DNA of 64,000 bases. Origin: Candidatus Bilamarchaeum dharawalense (GTDB taxonomy: Archaea; Micrarchaeota; Micrarchaeia; Anstonellales; Bilamarchaeaceae). Under the pieces are notes generated by a model. It saw only the letters and a list, made by a program, of their open reading frames with translations. It searched no databases and was not told the DNA's origin. The translations under genes and the position numbers were made by a program. Numbering within the stretch: the stretch's first letter is position 1; every line of letters starts with the position of its first letter. Positions 34,535 through 43,880 of this stretch are shown in pieces. The stretch covers positions 275,680 through 339,679 of the forward strand of contig CABMJJ010000009.1 of assembly GCA_902386555.1 (NCBI GenBank). Reading direction: 5' to 3'.

Positions 34535-34810
34535 GATGAGTGAGGGGTAGGTAGCCAACCCTAGTATGGGGAGGAAGTTCTGCCCTCTATGAGGATAATT
34601 GAGCTTTAAGGGCTCGGGAGTGCTACAGAAACGATACCTTTTTGTTTAAAGGGGCGCTGCCCCTTTGGAACCCTGCTGGGTGTGGGGTGTCCCCACAAAC
34701 AAAAAAAGGATGCAACGCGTACTCCTTTATCCAGTGACAGAGTAAGGCGAATTATCGCCGCTTAGTCAAATGCTACCAGATACAAAAGGCAGACTATTCC
34801 CCTCACTTGT
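34535..34810 (+). ncRNA. rnpB: RNase P RNA
   Basis: Catalytic RNA that trims tRNA 5' ends. P1 pairs AGTGAGGGG (34539-34547) with CCCCTCACT (34799-34807). The CR-I segment GAGGAAGTTCTGCC and the CR-V segment AGTCAAATGCTACC...ACAAAAGGCAGA are present, and P4 pairs TCTGCC with GGCAGA. GCTACAGAAACG fits CR-II and GGATGCAACGCG fits CR-III. The stretch expected to be P12 is taken by a 73-bp repeat (34637-34709). Start and end are approximate to a few bases. Confidence 0.85.
34637..34709 (+). repeat. 73-bp composite palindromic element inside RNase P RNA (P12 position)
   Basis: Ends CCTTTTTGTTT and AAACAAAAAAAGG are near-inverted repeats. Inside are two hairpins: AAAGGGGC-GCT-GCCCCTTT (34648-34666) and TGTGGGG-TGT-CCCCACA (34681-34697). 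A second, altered copy in reverse orientation lies at 43786-43880, and a partial one at 32465. In the RNA it would form an enlarged P12 arm. P12 is known to vary in length, so the RNase P core may tolerate it. Confidence 0.7.
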
Positions 34811-34831
34811 TCTTTTTTAGGAAAAAAGAAC
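34809..34831 (+). terminator. Hairpin with T-run after RNase P RNA
   Basis: GTTCTTTTTT and AAAAAAGAAC pair around AGG immediately after the P1 strand. The T6 run could end transcription of the RNA in the usual archaeal manner. No gene lies between it and the TATA box (CTTTAAATATTG, ~34861) of the next CDS. Confidence 0.5.
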
Positions 34832-34891
34832 CAAGAAGTTAGTTATTTGGAATTGCAAATCTTTAAATATTGTTATAATTTAAGTATAATT

Positions 34892-35608
34892 ATGACGCTT
34901 ACATGTAGAGATAAATTTGCCGGAGGCTATATCGAGCCTCCCAAAAAATCGAAAACAAAACCTTGGAAAACAGGACTAAAGGCATTTGGTTTTGTAGCTG
35001 GGTTTGCTGTAACTGCCATATTCGGAGCTAATTTGGGAACTTATTTTGATTATAAATACAATAATCCTGCCTCCTATAGTCAGATGCAAAATAGAACTAA
35101 ATTGGAATTTTCTTCAGCACCTGATCTTTCTAACCCAAAAACAAGAAAGGCAGTAGAAACAGCGAATGTGAAGATAGTTGGTTTTCAACCTCCTTCTTCT
35201 GCCATGGTTTTCCTAGAACTGTCAGGAGACATATTAACAGCTAGATATGTGATGATCTGGCCAACAAATAAGGGTGTTGCAAAACATGATGAAGAAGAAA
35301 TGACCATAACCTGGAAATATTCTGAAGGCAGGTTTGCACCAGAAAAAGCCCAGACAAGATATCATTACAAAACAGTGGAATTTGCACTAAACGGAAACGA
35401 TGATCCGGTTATAGTAATTCAGAACCCAGCACATACACCTGGAATTCCAGGTCCTGCTCCAAGATATGTTGATGGTTCTTTCGATATTATTGATGTGTTT
35501 ACTACATTTTCAGCAGAAAAGTGGGCAGGTGCATGCGTTGCAACTGACTTGCCACAGAAATTCGATGGTATGGCAGTAACATTCAATGCAGCTTTGACTG
35601 TGAAGTAA
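34892..35608 (+). CDS. Membrane-anchored hypothetical protein
   Basis: The start is ATG 34892 (MTLTCRDKFAGGY); the ORF-track TTG at 34847 precedes the TATA box and is unlikely. The 238-aa product has a ~27-residue cytoplasmic N-terminus with Lys-rich KKSKTKPWKTG. One membrane helix follows (FGFVAGFAVTAIFGANLG, ~29-46), then a ~190-residue beta-rich outer domain. No family recognised. It is convergent with the large surface protein gene, with no gap. Confidence 0.7.
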   Translation: MTLTCRDKFAGGYIEPPKKSKTKPWKTGLKAFGFVAGFAVTAIFGANLGTYFDYKYNNPASYSQMQNRTKLEFSSAPDLSNPKTRKAVETANVKIVGFQPPSSAMVFLELSGDILTARYVMIWPTNKGVAKHDEEEMTITWKYSEGRFAPEKAQTRYHYKTVEFALNGNDDPVIVIQNPAHTPGIPGPAPRYVDGSFDIIDVFTTFSAEKWAGACVATDLPQKFDGMAVTFNAALTVK

Positions 35609-38600
35609 CTATTTCTTCTTTCTAAGCACCACTCGCGTGTAAAGAACATAGGCAGCAAGGACAAACAAAAGTACTAACAGTGCAAGCCAAACATAACTTC
35701 CGGCTTCAATAAGGATGGAAGGTTGCTTTTCAGGAGTTTGAATGTGCCTTAGGCCGGCAATGTTCACAGTTGCAGCAACTTTTTGATCTTTGTAGAGTGT
35801 AAGAGTATAATTTCCCTCATACTCTAAAATGAAATCCATATGTCCAGCGTCGTCTGTGCTCAATGTCTTGGTCTTACCAATTGGATCGGTTAGAACCAGT
35901 TCGTATTGTGCTTTTGGATAAACTTGAGCAGCATGGTTGTTACCCACAAGATCTTCGCGTTCTGTGAAGATAGTATAGAGAGTACAGTTATGACCAACGC
36001 AAAGACCATCTAAACAATCTTCATCCTTGCAGCATTCGTAATTGATCCATTTGTGATCGAAGATATAGCCACATTCGCCTAAAACTTTGGTGCATGTCGT
36101 ACCATTGAAATACTCGTCAATAGGACAACAAGAGGTTTCAGTGCATTTTTGTTCAACAGGTTTACATTCGTGATTTTCACATAGGTTATTTGTTGGACAA
36201 TCTGAGTTGGAACAGCAGTCATAGGCCTGGCATTTGTGGTTTACAACATAACCACATTCGCATTGAACAGGAACACATTGGCAGTTGGAAACGTGTTGAT
36301 TCTCTTCACACTCTTCGTTGGTTGGACAGACAGTGCATGATTCACATGAAATCAGCTGAACTTGTTTTGTTCCTGAAAGATAGCCAGATTTCACTGCTTC
36401 GATGGTAATGGTCTTGCCACATTCATCAAATGAAAGTTGACCGGATGAGTCTGTATACCCCAAAACCACTCCATTTTCATATCGGATAACTGCTTCTGAA
36501 ATTTGATTGCCTTCGCTCTTAACAGTTACGGTGTTACCTTCACATGAGGAGGTAACTGAAAGAACAAGTTGTGAATCTTCGTTGTGTGGAGGGCGTGGTG
36601 GAGAATAATTCTGATTAGTTAGTGGTAGATAATCATAGTTCCCTGCAGAACCAGCAATGGAATAGTTTGGTGGAAGTTCTCCAATTCCATCATGATCATT
36701 ATCATAGCCACTATAATCAGAATAATAGTTTCCGCCTATGTCATGGCCACCAATGATATTTGGACCTGTTTGTTGAGTGGTGTTCCAGTTGTTATTTAGC
36801 CCATCATCTGCTGCAGTTCCAACAATGTAATTGTTGAAAATTAGATTATTCTCAGAGTCTCCACCGCTTTGATCTGCAAGGTATATGGCAATGCCACTTG
36901 GCTGACTAATATTGTTCCCAGTAACATTAGACCAGTCACCATCGCTGAAAAGAATTGACGCGTTAGTGAAATTGTTATCATAGATATTATTGTAAGAAGA
37001 ACCCAACAGCCAAAGATGACTATTGACAAAAACATTATTGTAAACAAAATTTCCATGACCAACCTGTAGGGTCACTGCACCATATGCAGTGGTTAGACCA
37101 AGAGTATTATTTGTAACATGATTGTCATTACCATACACAACAATATTTCCAAGATAATTGCTAATATTGCAGCCTTGGATAGTCACATTATTTCTATTGG
37201 TCATTATTCCGTAGCCAGAACCATTACCTATTATCGTGGTATAATTGCAGGTTAGGTTAATGTCATTCGCATTTGCCCAAATACTTTCCGTGACAGTATC
37301 AGAAGTGTTTACATAATAGGTACCAGAACAGAAGGTTGTTGATGCGGTCAATTGGATATTTCCTGCAGGAGGGCGGATATTTGTATCAAGATCATTACAA
37401 TCGCAATCTACATCTACAGTACAACAACCAACTGCAGTAACATTGAAACCATCCCCATCGTCATCAGTACAGGTGGGAAGACCACTGCAGATACCTGTTT
37501 GGTTTGTAAGTGGAAGGAAATCGTAGGAATCTGCAGTACCTGAGATAGGATAGGAAGGGGGGCAGTTCCCAATACCATCGGAATCTGAATCATTTCCTGT
37601 GTAATCAGAATAATAGTTTCCACCAATACAGGAACCACCAATTATATTTGGACCGGATGTGCAGTTGTAGGAGATGTTCCAGCGATTATCAGTACCATTA
37701 TCCAAAACAGGACCATCCAAAACATTGTTGTAGACAATTGAGTTCGCAGTTGGTGATTGAAGGACCACACTGTAGGTGGAAGAAGAAATAGAATTATTGT
37801 GGATTGAAACATTATTTGATGGACCATACCCGGGATACAAAATACCTACTATTCCAACGGGAGTATTATTGATTGTGTTTCCATATAACGAACTGTTTGC
37901 CAGTTCCATAAAAGTAATACCTAGATTATATCCGGTGCTGTTGAGGATGGTGTTGTTTCTTGCCGTGATATTAGAGGCATTAAACAAATCCAAACCTACA
38001 CCAGAATCTATGACCCTATTGTTTTCAAACAAAGAAGAAGACGCATTATTCCCGATGATAGCCTCCAGAACACCGGAAAAGTTGTTGCCATAAACATGAT
38101 TATTTGAACCGAAAGCAACACGAAGAGCATAGGAATAATTAACGAGATTACATCCGTGGATGGTTATGTGATCGTAATTGCGCGAGGAAATACCAAAACC
38201 AGAATTGTTTCCAATGAGAGTACTAGTATTACAGTCTAAAGCAACATTGCTAGCATCGAAGATGATAACACCAGTGCTATTGCTATCATTTAGGTAGTAG
38301 GTCCCACTGCAAAGAACAGTATTCGTGGTTATGTGCATGTCATCATAGGGTGGAAGGATGCTTGAATTTGTATCATTGCAATCTCTTACTGCCCCGCATA
38401 AAGAATCTGGACCGATACCAGTAACATTGAAACTATCTCCATCTGCATCGGTACAGGTAGTCCCATTGTTTGTTAATGGGAGATAATCCATAGCACTACC
38501 ACTAGAGATGCTATAGGTAGTATCACCAATACCATCCCCATCAGAATCACTACCAACATAATCAGAATAGTAGTTACCTCCAATACATGAGCCACCGATA

Positions 38601-40201
38601 ATGTTTTGTGTTGGTGAGAGATGCAGGTATGGTGGAGTAGTATTCCCGGCCATTACCATGAATGTTGAATTGAAAATAGAACTGTTGAATGTGTAATCAT
38701 TCCCAGGACCATTGGCTGTGAATGTGTTTTGATTGAAATAGATGCAGTACGAACCAGGTGTCCAACCAAGAGTGGATAGATAAGTCAAAGCAGATGAACA
38801 GTCTGTCAGGCCAAGATCGCTTGAAAAATACATGGTCATGTTGAAATAATTATTGGATTGATTCATCGCCCCTAAAAATAAACTAAAGTTAGTTATGCCA
38901 TCGGCCATTGGCACTGGGCTATCATCAGCATGTATGGTTAAATAAGAGGGATTAGATAGGAAAAAGACGCCTCCGAGATGAGGCGCACCATCATAGTAAA
39001 AGTCATAGGCAACCCCACTATAATTCATAGGAGAATTTGAAGCTAAGAATGAACCGCAGTTATAGGAGGTATTCCAATTGTTAGCCCCGTTATCCCAAGC
39101 TGCCACACTTGAACCGACCAGATAGTTGTTGTAAACAAGACTATCAGTAGAAGAGAATAGAACAACTCCTGTTGATCCACTTAGGTTGTTATCATACACC
39201 GTAAGATTTGCAGTGTTTGCACCAAGAACAGCGTAGTCAGAATCAAAAATATGGTTTCTAAATAGATAATTGTTCTGTCCGGAATTGACCAAAATGCCAT
39301 ACTGAGTAATTTGAGATAGATTATTATCAAAAACAGAAACATTACTAGCAGAAGACTGAATACCATGATTGGTTGCATAGGAAATAATATTATTGTAAAC
39401 ACGAGAATTTGAGGATTGTAAAACAATACCAGTAGTAACTAAAGAAATATTATTGTAAAATACAGATGCATTTTCACCGCTATAAACACGCATTGCACGA
39501 GGAGTGGTGTTTACAAAAGTGTTGTAGCCTATAATTGTGTTATTGGATCCGATATCCAACCCACCATCCTCAAGACTGGTTATATTCTCAAAATAGTTGT
39601 GGGATAGATTAGCGAAACTTACTGTTGGAGCAAGATAGATCGAATCAAAACTTACGTTGTAGATGTGATTATCTGTAATGGTACAATAATTACAATCCTG
39701 AACATCAATTGCTTCTTTGTAGTCAATATTGTAGATCGTATTATTTGAGATATTTAGGTAGGTGTCCGTTCCACCTGTGCCGTGAATCGCTATGACCCCC
39801 CAGGTATCTGTGGAAGTAAAATTAATGAGCGTGTTATTTGTGATTTGACCTTGGTTTACCACGCCACCCGAATACATTATACCAACGTCAAAACCAACGA
39901 TAGTACACCCAGTAACATTGATATTGTTTGAATTGTCTGCAACAGCAATTGCTTCTTCTGTATTGCCTGGATTATTAAAATCAAGAATAATCACTGTATT
40001 ATTGCATGTTAGTTGGATGTTGTCTCCTGTAATGGAAATCAAAAAATTTGAACCGGTATCGTTTAGATAATAGGTTCCACTACACAATTCAGTACTACCG
40101 GAGATAGTAAGATCATCAGTTGGAACCACACAGGCAGCTGAAACAAAGCCAGCTAACAACAATATGCCTAAAACTGTAAATAATGAAAAACGCCAGATCA
40201 T
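35609..40201 (-). CDS. Large secreted/surface protein with three beta-helix domains and C-terminal anchor
   Basis: Start at ATG 40201 (MIWRFSLFTVLGILLLAGFVSA, a signal peptide), with TTTTTATACC ~26 nt upstream; 1530 aa. Three right-handed parallel beta-helix regions (~25-590, ~640-890, ~960-1220) are rich in NNxIxNN and VYNN turns, as in NosD/PbH1 proteins. Each ends in a Gly/Asp segment such as GGNYYSDYVGSDSDGDGIGD. DxDGDxFNVT calcium-type loops link them. Then come an Ig/carboxypeptidase-regulatory-like domain, a Cys-rich region (~1310-1440), another Ig-like domain, a membrane helix and RKKK. Likely a glycan-binding or -processing surface protein; the enzyme activity is not evident. Confidence 0.85.
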   Translation of the reverse strand: MIWRFSLFTVLGILLLAGFVSAACVVPTDDLTISGSTELCSGTYYLNDTGSNFLISITGDNIQLTCNNTVIILDFNNPGNTEEAIAVADNSNNINVTGCTIVGFDVGIMYSGGVVNQGQITNNTLINFTSTDTWGVIAIHGTGGTDTYLNISNNTIYNIDYKEAIDVQDCNYCTITDNHIYNVSFDSIYLAPTVSFANLSHNYFENITSLEDGGLDIGSNNTIIGYNTFVNTTPRAMRVYSGENASVFYNNISLVTTGIVLQSSNSRVYNNIISYATNHGIQSSASNVSVFDNNLSQITQYGILVNSGQNNYLFRNHIFDSDYAVLGANTANLTVYDNNLSGSTGVVLFSSTDSLVYNNYLVGSSVAAWDNGANNWNTSYNCGSFLASNSPMNYSGVAYDFYYDGAPHLGGVFFLSNPSYLTIHADDSPVPMADGITNFSLFLGAMNQSNNYFNMTMYFSSDLGLTDCSSALTYLSTLGWTPGSYCIYFNQNTFTANGPGNDYTFNSSIFNSTFMVMAGNTTPPYLHLSPTQNIIGGSCIGGNYYSDYVGSDSDGDGIGDTTYSISSGSAMDYLPLTNNGTTCTDADGDSFNVTGIGPDSLCGAVRDCNDTNSSILPPYDDMHITTNTVLCSGTYYLNDSNSTGVIIFDASNVALDCNTSTLIGNNSGFGISSRNYDHITIHGCNLVNYSYALRVAFGSNNHVYGNNFSGVLEAIIGNNASSSLFENNRVIDSGVGLDLFNASNITARNNTILNSTGYNLGITFMELANSSLYGNTINNTPVGIVGILYPGYGPSNNVSIHNNSISSSTYSVVLQSPTANSIVYNNVLDGPVLDNGTDNRWNISYNCTSGPNIIGGSCIGGNYYSDYTGNDSDSDGIGNCPPSYPISGTADSYDFLPLTNQTGICSGLPTCTDDDGDGFNVTAVGCCTVDVDCDCNDLDTNIRPPAGNIQLTASTTFCSGTYYVNTSDTVTESIWANANDINLTCNYTTIIGNGSGYGIMTNRNNVTIQGCNISNYLGNIVVYGNDNHVTNNTLGLTTAYGAVTLQVGHGNFVYNNVFVNSHLWLLGSSYNNIYDNNFTNASILFSDGDWSNVTGNNISQPSGIAIYLADQSGGDSENNLIFNNYIVGTAADDGLNNNWNTTQQTGPNIIGGHDIGGNYYSDYSGYDNDHDGIGELPPNYSIAGSAGNYDYLPLTNQNYSPPRPPHNEDSQLVLSVTSSCEGNTVTVKSEGNQISEAVIRYENGVVLGYTDSSGQLSFDECGKTITIEAVKSGYLSGTKQVQLISCESCTVCPTNEECEENQHVSNCQCVPVQCECGYVVNHKCQAYDCCSNSDCPTNNLCENHECKPVEQKCTETSCCPIDEYFNGTTCTKVLGECGYIFDHKWINYECCKDEDCLDGLCVGHNCTLYTIFTEREDLVGNNHAAQVYPKAQYELVLTDPIGKTKTLSTDDAGHMDFILEYEGNYTLTLYKDQKVAATVNIAGLRHIQTPEKQPSILIEAGSYVWLALLVLLFVLAAYVLYTRVVLRKKK

Positions 40202-40234
40202 AGCATAGATATCAAACGCGAGGTATAAAAACAA

Positions 40235-41161
40235 TTACCTAAACGGTCTTGAGTTTCTTCTCAGTGGTTTCATCCCAGAAAGTTGATTAAGAAAAAATTC
40301 TATTGGCTCAAGTTCCTTTGGATCTAAGGCCGCACACATGTCTGCTTCTATCAAAACTGCAGGATAGGCAAAACTTTCGCTGAATGATGAAAGACTGGAA
40401 ATGATGGACGCCACAAAATCGCTGGCCTGACTTGTTGTTTCAATTCTAAGGGGAAGATCATTTTTAGATGGTTTGATATAGAAAACATCGATACCAGAAT
40501 TTTCAGAATAGGACATGGTGTTTGTTCTTTCAAATTCTTTAAGTAAAAAATTGCAAAAAACACTATCTGAACAGTTTAAGCCGAATTCCTTGGCCATTTT
40601 TCTAGAACGAGAATCTTTTATCACTCCAATCAAAGAACATTTTTTCGCGTTGCAATCTTGATAAAGTTTTTCATAAAGTTTAAGCACTTCTGAATAGAGA
40701 GAATCGAGTTCGCTTGCTTCACCTGGACGATCCGAAGGTAAGGGTAAAAGAGAACCGTCCATGAGAAGAACTTGTGGGGAAAATTTTTGCAATGATAGAA
40801 TGGCACAGGAAAGTTCCTCTTTCAGCCGGATTAATGAACGAAAAACCATGGCTTCGTGTTCATCCAAAGAATTTTTCATGAATATCTTTGGATTTGGATT
40901 TTTTTCTGGCCAGTAGGAACATTTTTTCAAAGTGGAATTAGAATAAACAAAATTTACACCAACTGCTCTTGTAATAACTATATCAGCACCATGGAGACGG
41001 TGGGCAAGCAGGCCACCATCAACTGCGCAAACAGAAAGATCAATTGGGCTTTTTTTTACCGGTAGGATAGAATGGGAAGAACGTAGTTGGTTGATTTTAG
41101 TCTCCAGAATAGCATAATTCTCCTTGATCTCTTTGGCCAGTGCATTCAACTGCTCCCGCAT
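40235..41161 (-). CDS. nurA: NurA nuclease
   Basis: 5'-3' end-resection nuclease that works with the HerA translocase. The start is ATG 41161 (MREQLNALAKEIKENY), ~28 nt after TTAAAATATG; the ORF-track extension to 41290 crosses the dcd promoter. AVDGGLLAHRLHGAD and LLMDGSLLPLP carry the metal-binding Asp residues, and IGVIKDSRSR and YPAVLIEADMCA match NurA motifs. 308 aa is normal. No HerA gene is adjacent, unlike in many archaea. It is divergent from dcd. Confidence 0.88.
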   Translation of the reverse strand: MREQLNALAKEIKENYAILETKINQLRSSHSILPVKKSPIDLSVCAVDGGLLAHRLHGADIVITRAVGVNFVYSNSTLKKCSYWPEKNPNPKIFMKNSLDEHEAMVFRSLIRLKEELSCAILSLQKFSPQVLLMDGSLLPLPSDRPGEASELDSLYSEVLKLYEKLYQDCNAKKCSLIGVIKDSRSRKMAKEFGLNCSDSVFCNFLLKEFERTNTMSYSENSGIDVFYIKPSKNDLPLRIETTSQASDFVASIISSLSSFSESFAYPAVLIEADMCAALDPKELEPIEFFLNQLSGMKPLRRNSRPFR

Positions 41162-41212
41162 ACACAGTACACGAGTGAAAACATATTTTAACTCTGTGGA
41201 AGATAGAAATAC

Positions 41213-41728
41213 ATGATACTTTCCAATGTCGACATAAGAAGAAAGATCAGTACAAAAGAAATTGAGATCACTCCCTTGGATCAGGAACAAATAGGACCAG
41301 CAAGCATTGATTTGACATTAAGTAATGAATGGTATTGTTTCAAAAAATCATTTCATGGAAAAACAGTGGATTTGGCCAAGGTTGGTTTCAAAATAGCCTT
41401 TGAAAAGAAAAAAGCAGAGAGCATTATTCTAAAACCAGGGCAAATGTGTCTGGGAAAAACAGTGGAAAAAATAAGATTGCCTAGACATATCATGGGAAGT
41501 TTGGAAGGAAGAAGCAGATATGCACGAATGGGTTTGATTATTCATACCACCAGTGCACTTATTCAACCAGGAAGCAATAATCATCAGGTTCTAGAAATTG
41601 TGAATCTTGCTCCATTTCCAATAAAGCTCCACGCTGGAATGAGAGTCTCGCAGGTTGTTTTGGAGTTGGTGGAAACCCCGACAACGAAACCCTATGCAAG
41701 ATTTGGAAAGATAGCAAAAAATCAGTGA
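41213..41728 (+). CDS. dcd: dCTP deaminase
   Basis: Makes dUTP (or dUMP in the bifunctional form) from dCTP. MGSLEGRSRYARMGL contains the Ser/Arg of the active site. IGPASIDLTL is the N-terminal signature and GSNNHQVLEIVNLAPFPIKLHAGMRVSQV the nucleotide-closing strand. 171 aa is normal. The TGLxxH-like HTTSALIQPGSNN differs somewhat from bacterial Dcd, so mono- or bifunctionality is not settled. Confidence 0.9.
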   Translation: MILSNVDIRRKISTKEIEITPLDQEQIGPASIDLTLSNEWYCFKKSFHGKTVDLAKVGFKIAFEKKKAESIILKPGQMCLGKTVEKIRLPRHIMGSLEGRSRYARMGLIIHTTSALIQPGSNNHQVLEIVNLAPFPIKLHAGMRVSQVVLELVETPTTKPYARFGKIAKNQ

Positions 41729-41732
41729 GCAA

Positions 41733-42341
41733 ATGAGGTTTGATAACCCGAGTGTGGCTGCCATAATCGTCCTAGCCGTATTGGTAGCATTGGCTGTATT
41801 CCTGTACAAACCGGTATTTGAAAATCCTGAGACAGTATTCAAAGAAGACCCGTTGGAGAAAAATAAAGAAGTGCAGTTTCAACCAGGTCAACAGTATGTT
41901 TATGGCTATATGTTCAATGGCACCCAGATAAACATGACCTATGTCATCCTACCTGATCCCTATTGTACAAGAATAAGAATGCTGGAAAGCCAGAATATTT
42001 CTGAAAGTTGTATAGACAAATGGGGGATGGATGAGAAGGGGTATAATTCAACTTTAGAAAATCCACACATGATTCTTTTCAAGCCATGGATGCTGGCACT
42101 TAAGGAAGGATGGAGATGGAGCAATGCCATGTATCTTAGCTATAATGGAAACACCTACCCCATTTCAGCATCAGAATACCGGGTGGTTCGGATAGATCAA
42201 TATATGAACCGATCGGCGTTCATCGTGGAGATAAAAACCCAAAGTGGATCGGTAGAATATGAATGGGTGGATGTGGAAAAACGAATTCTTCTGAAAACCT
42301 CTGGACCAGGTTACGAAGTGTTTTTAGCAGAGCAGAGTTAA
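41733..42341 (+). CDS. Single-pass membrane hypothetical protein
   Basis: 202 aa. One N-terminal helix (VAAIIVLAVLVALAVFLYKPVF, ~6-28) with a ~170-residue outer domain rich in Tyr/Trp. It contains two Cys about 18 residues apart (DPYCTR...SESCID) that could form a disulfide. It follows dcd by 4 bp and is presumably cotranscribed. Its stop overlaps the stop of the convergent rpoK gene (TTAA). Confidence 0.7.
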   Translation: MRFDNPSVAAIIVLAVLVALAVFLYKPVFENPETVFKEDPLEKNKEVQFQPGQQYVYGYMFNGTQINMTYVILPDPYCTRIRMLESQNISESCIDKWGMDEKGYNSTLENPHMILFKPWMLALKEGWRWSNAMYLSYNGNTYPISASEYRVVRIDQYMNRSAFIVEIKTQSGSVEYEWVDVEKRILLKTSGPGYEVFLAEQS

Positions 42342-42505
42342 CGAACCACACTAAGCGGAATAACGTTGTGGTCTAATTCATTCTCAGCAACTTCAACAAA
42401 TGATGCCGAATTTTTGCTCACTTTAATTAGAGGTGGCGCGCCCATGGATAATTGTAGCGCTCTAGCACCTATTAGTCTTGCAACTTCATATTTAGTTAAG
42501 TCCAT
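42338..42505 (-). CDS. rpoK: DNA-directed RNA polymerase subunit K (Rpb6 homologue)
   Basis: Absent from the ORF track because it is only 55 aa. The translation MDLTKYEVARLIGARALQLSM, then GAPPLIKV and ENELDHNVIPLSVVR, matches the archaeal RpoK core (KYExARxIGxRALQxSxGAP and ELxxxxIPLxxxR). The usual E(I)A(E)xE...xIRR ending is altered to VVR, a small difference. It lies 34 bp after the HEAT-repeat gene on the same strand and converges on the 41733 gene with overlapping stops. Confidence 0.92.
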   Translation of the reverse strand: MDLTKYEVARLIGARALQLSMGAPPLIKVSKNSASFVEVAENELDHNVIPLSVVR

Positions 42506-42539
42506 CTAATACACCACAGAATGCGTGGGATAATGTAGC

Positions 42540-43745
42540 TTACAAAACAATATAAACATTACCTTTTTTGCCCACAGTGAGAGCGGTTTCGCCACCGGCA
42601 AAATTAAACGCTTTTACCAGGCCTGAGATTACTTTTATTTTTAGACCGGGTTTAAGACCAGCACCACGATCATCAAAAAGGTAAATAACGCCTTCGTTTC
42701 CAGTCTCATCATTAACCAGAACCCGCATAAGAGAGGCCTTGAGTTTTTTAGTTTTTTGATATTCCATGGTTTCAACGGTTTTCACAATAAGCATATCAGT
42801 GTTAATGTTCCTCATACCATTTCGGATTTTTGTAATATTTGTAATTTTCATCTCTTTGAACTTTGCTCGAGCCATTTTGAATGCCTGAAGGATTTCGCGC
42901 CTTGCCTCGTTCACCATGTGCTCCATTTCCTGCTTCATGATGTCTTCATCTCCGCCAGAAAGCATCATGGTTTCATAGGCTTTTTTGAAGAATGTGTCGG
43001 GTAAACGTTCAATCTCTTCGTGTTCTTTCATTTCCTCTATTTCATTGGATTCAAGAGTTGCAATCTCAGTGGAAACAGTATCCAGCTCGGTGTTTTTACC
43101 AACTTCACCTATTTCGCCAGAAATTTCATCTTCCAGTAGTTTGGGTGGCTCTTGTTTCTCTTCATGCGGAACAACATGTGTCTCCTGCACCACCGGTCTT
43201 TTCTCCACTGGTGGGGTTGGCCCATCACCGATTTGATCAAGATCAGACATGACTTCAAGATAGCTGGTTAAAAATTCCTGCATGACCTTACGGCCAGCCT
43301 CTTCGGTTTTTTTCTTACTTCCATGTTGTTGATGTGCCTTGGCATACATTTTTTCTATGGAAGGCATCAGTTTGTTCCTAACAGTCTCGGCTTTTTCCTT
43401 ACCAAGATGTTTTTCGAAGAGTTGGGTAATTGGCTTAAGCATTTTTTCTCGAGTTTCACTCGGGGCTTCTTCTACCTTGACCTCATTCTTCTTTTCTTCA
43501 TCAGAAGCAGAGAAAATATTGGCAAAGGACATTAATTCTGGTTCGTTTTGTTTTCTCTTGTCTAAATATTGTTGTGCAACAGCCCGCACCGATGGATCCT
43601 TGTCATAGCTTAATTCCACCAGAGCAAACACAGCTGCAGGATCATTGAGTTCGCCCAGGGATTTTGCTGCACGCTTTCTTACTTCTGGTTTTTCATCAAA
43701 TGTAAGCGAGACAAGTTTGTTTATGTTTGCCGTAACCGAGTCCAT
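42540..43745 (-). CDS. HEAT-repeat protein with C-terminal OB-like domain
   Basis: 401 aa. N-terminal ~65 residues form two HEAT-type repeats (KPEVRKRAAKSLGELNDPAAVFALVELSYDKDPSVRAVA). A ~170-residue acidic, Pro-containing stretch follows, then a helical region (KQEMEHMVNEARREILQAF). The last ~110 residues (ASLMRVLVNDETGNEGVIYLFDD...LKPGLKIKVISGLVKAF) look like an OB fold, suggesting nucleic-acid binding. GGTATCACC precedes the ATG. Upstream of rpoK in one operon. Function unknown, probably informational. Confidence 0.7.
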   Translation of the reverse strand: MDSVTANINKLVSLTFDEKPEVRKRAAKSLGELNDPAAVFALVELSYDKDPSVRAVAQQYLDKRKQNEPELMSFANIFSASDEEKKNEVKVEEAPSETREKMLKPITQLFEKHLGKEKAETVRNKLMPSIEKMYAKAHQQHGSKKKTEEAGRKVMQEFLTSYLEVMSDLDQIGDGPTPPVEKRPVVQETHVVPHEEKQEPPKLLEDEISGEIGEVGKNTELDTVSTEIATLESNEIEEMKEHEEIERLPDTFFKKAYETMMLSGGDEDIMKQEMEHMVNEARREILQAFKMARAKFKEMKITNITKIRNGMRNINTDMLIVKTVETMEYQKTKKLKASLMRVLVNDETGNEGVIYLFDDRGAGLKPGLKIKVISGLVKAFNFAGGETALTVGKKGNVYIVL

Positions 43746-43785
43746 GGTGATACCCTAATTCAATCTAGGTCAATCTATTTAATTC

Positions 43786-43880
43786 TTTTTTGTTTGTGGG
43801 AACACCCAACGGTTGGGTTTCGAAGGGGCGATGTTGCGAACGAAGCGTCGTTCAAGGACATCCCCTTCAAAGAAACAATT
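43786..43880. repeat. Second copy of the composite palindromic element, with a nested hairpin
   Basis: Reading + strand: TTTTTTGTTTGTGGG, then ACCCAAC-G-GTTGGGT, then GAAGGGG...CCCCTTC, ending AAAGAAACAATT. This follows the order of the reverse complement of the RNase P element. Inside the last stem is GATGT...ACATC enclosing GAACGA-AGCG-TCGTTC, the core hairpin also seen at 30536, 33811 and 47711. It fills the gap between the HEAT gene promoter and the aminotransferase stop. Confidence 0.6.

Noticed and set aside
36190-39426. Several 60-105-aa ORFs within the beta-helix gene on both strands
   Set aside because: They follow the codon structure of the large gene in other frames and have no independent start signals.
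40235-41290. Longer NurA form from the ORF track
   Set aside because: The extra 43 residues are not family-like and cross the TATA box; Met at 41161 fits.
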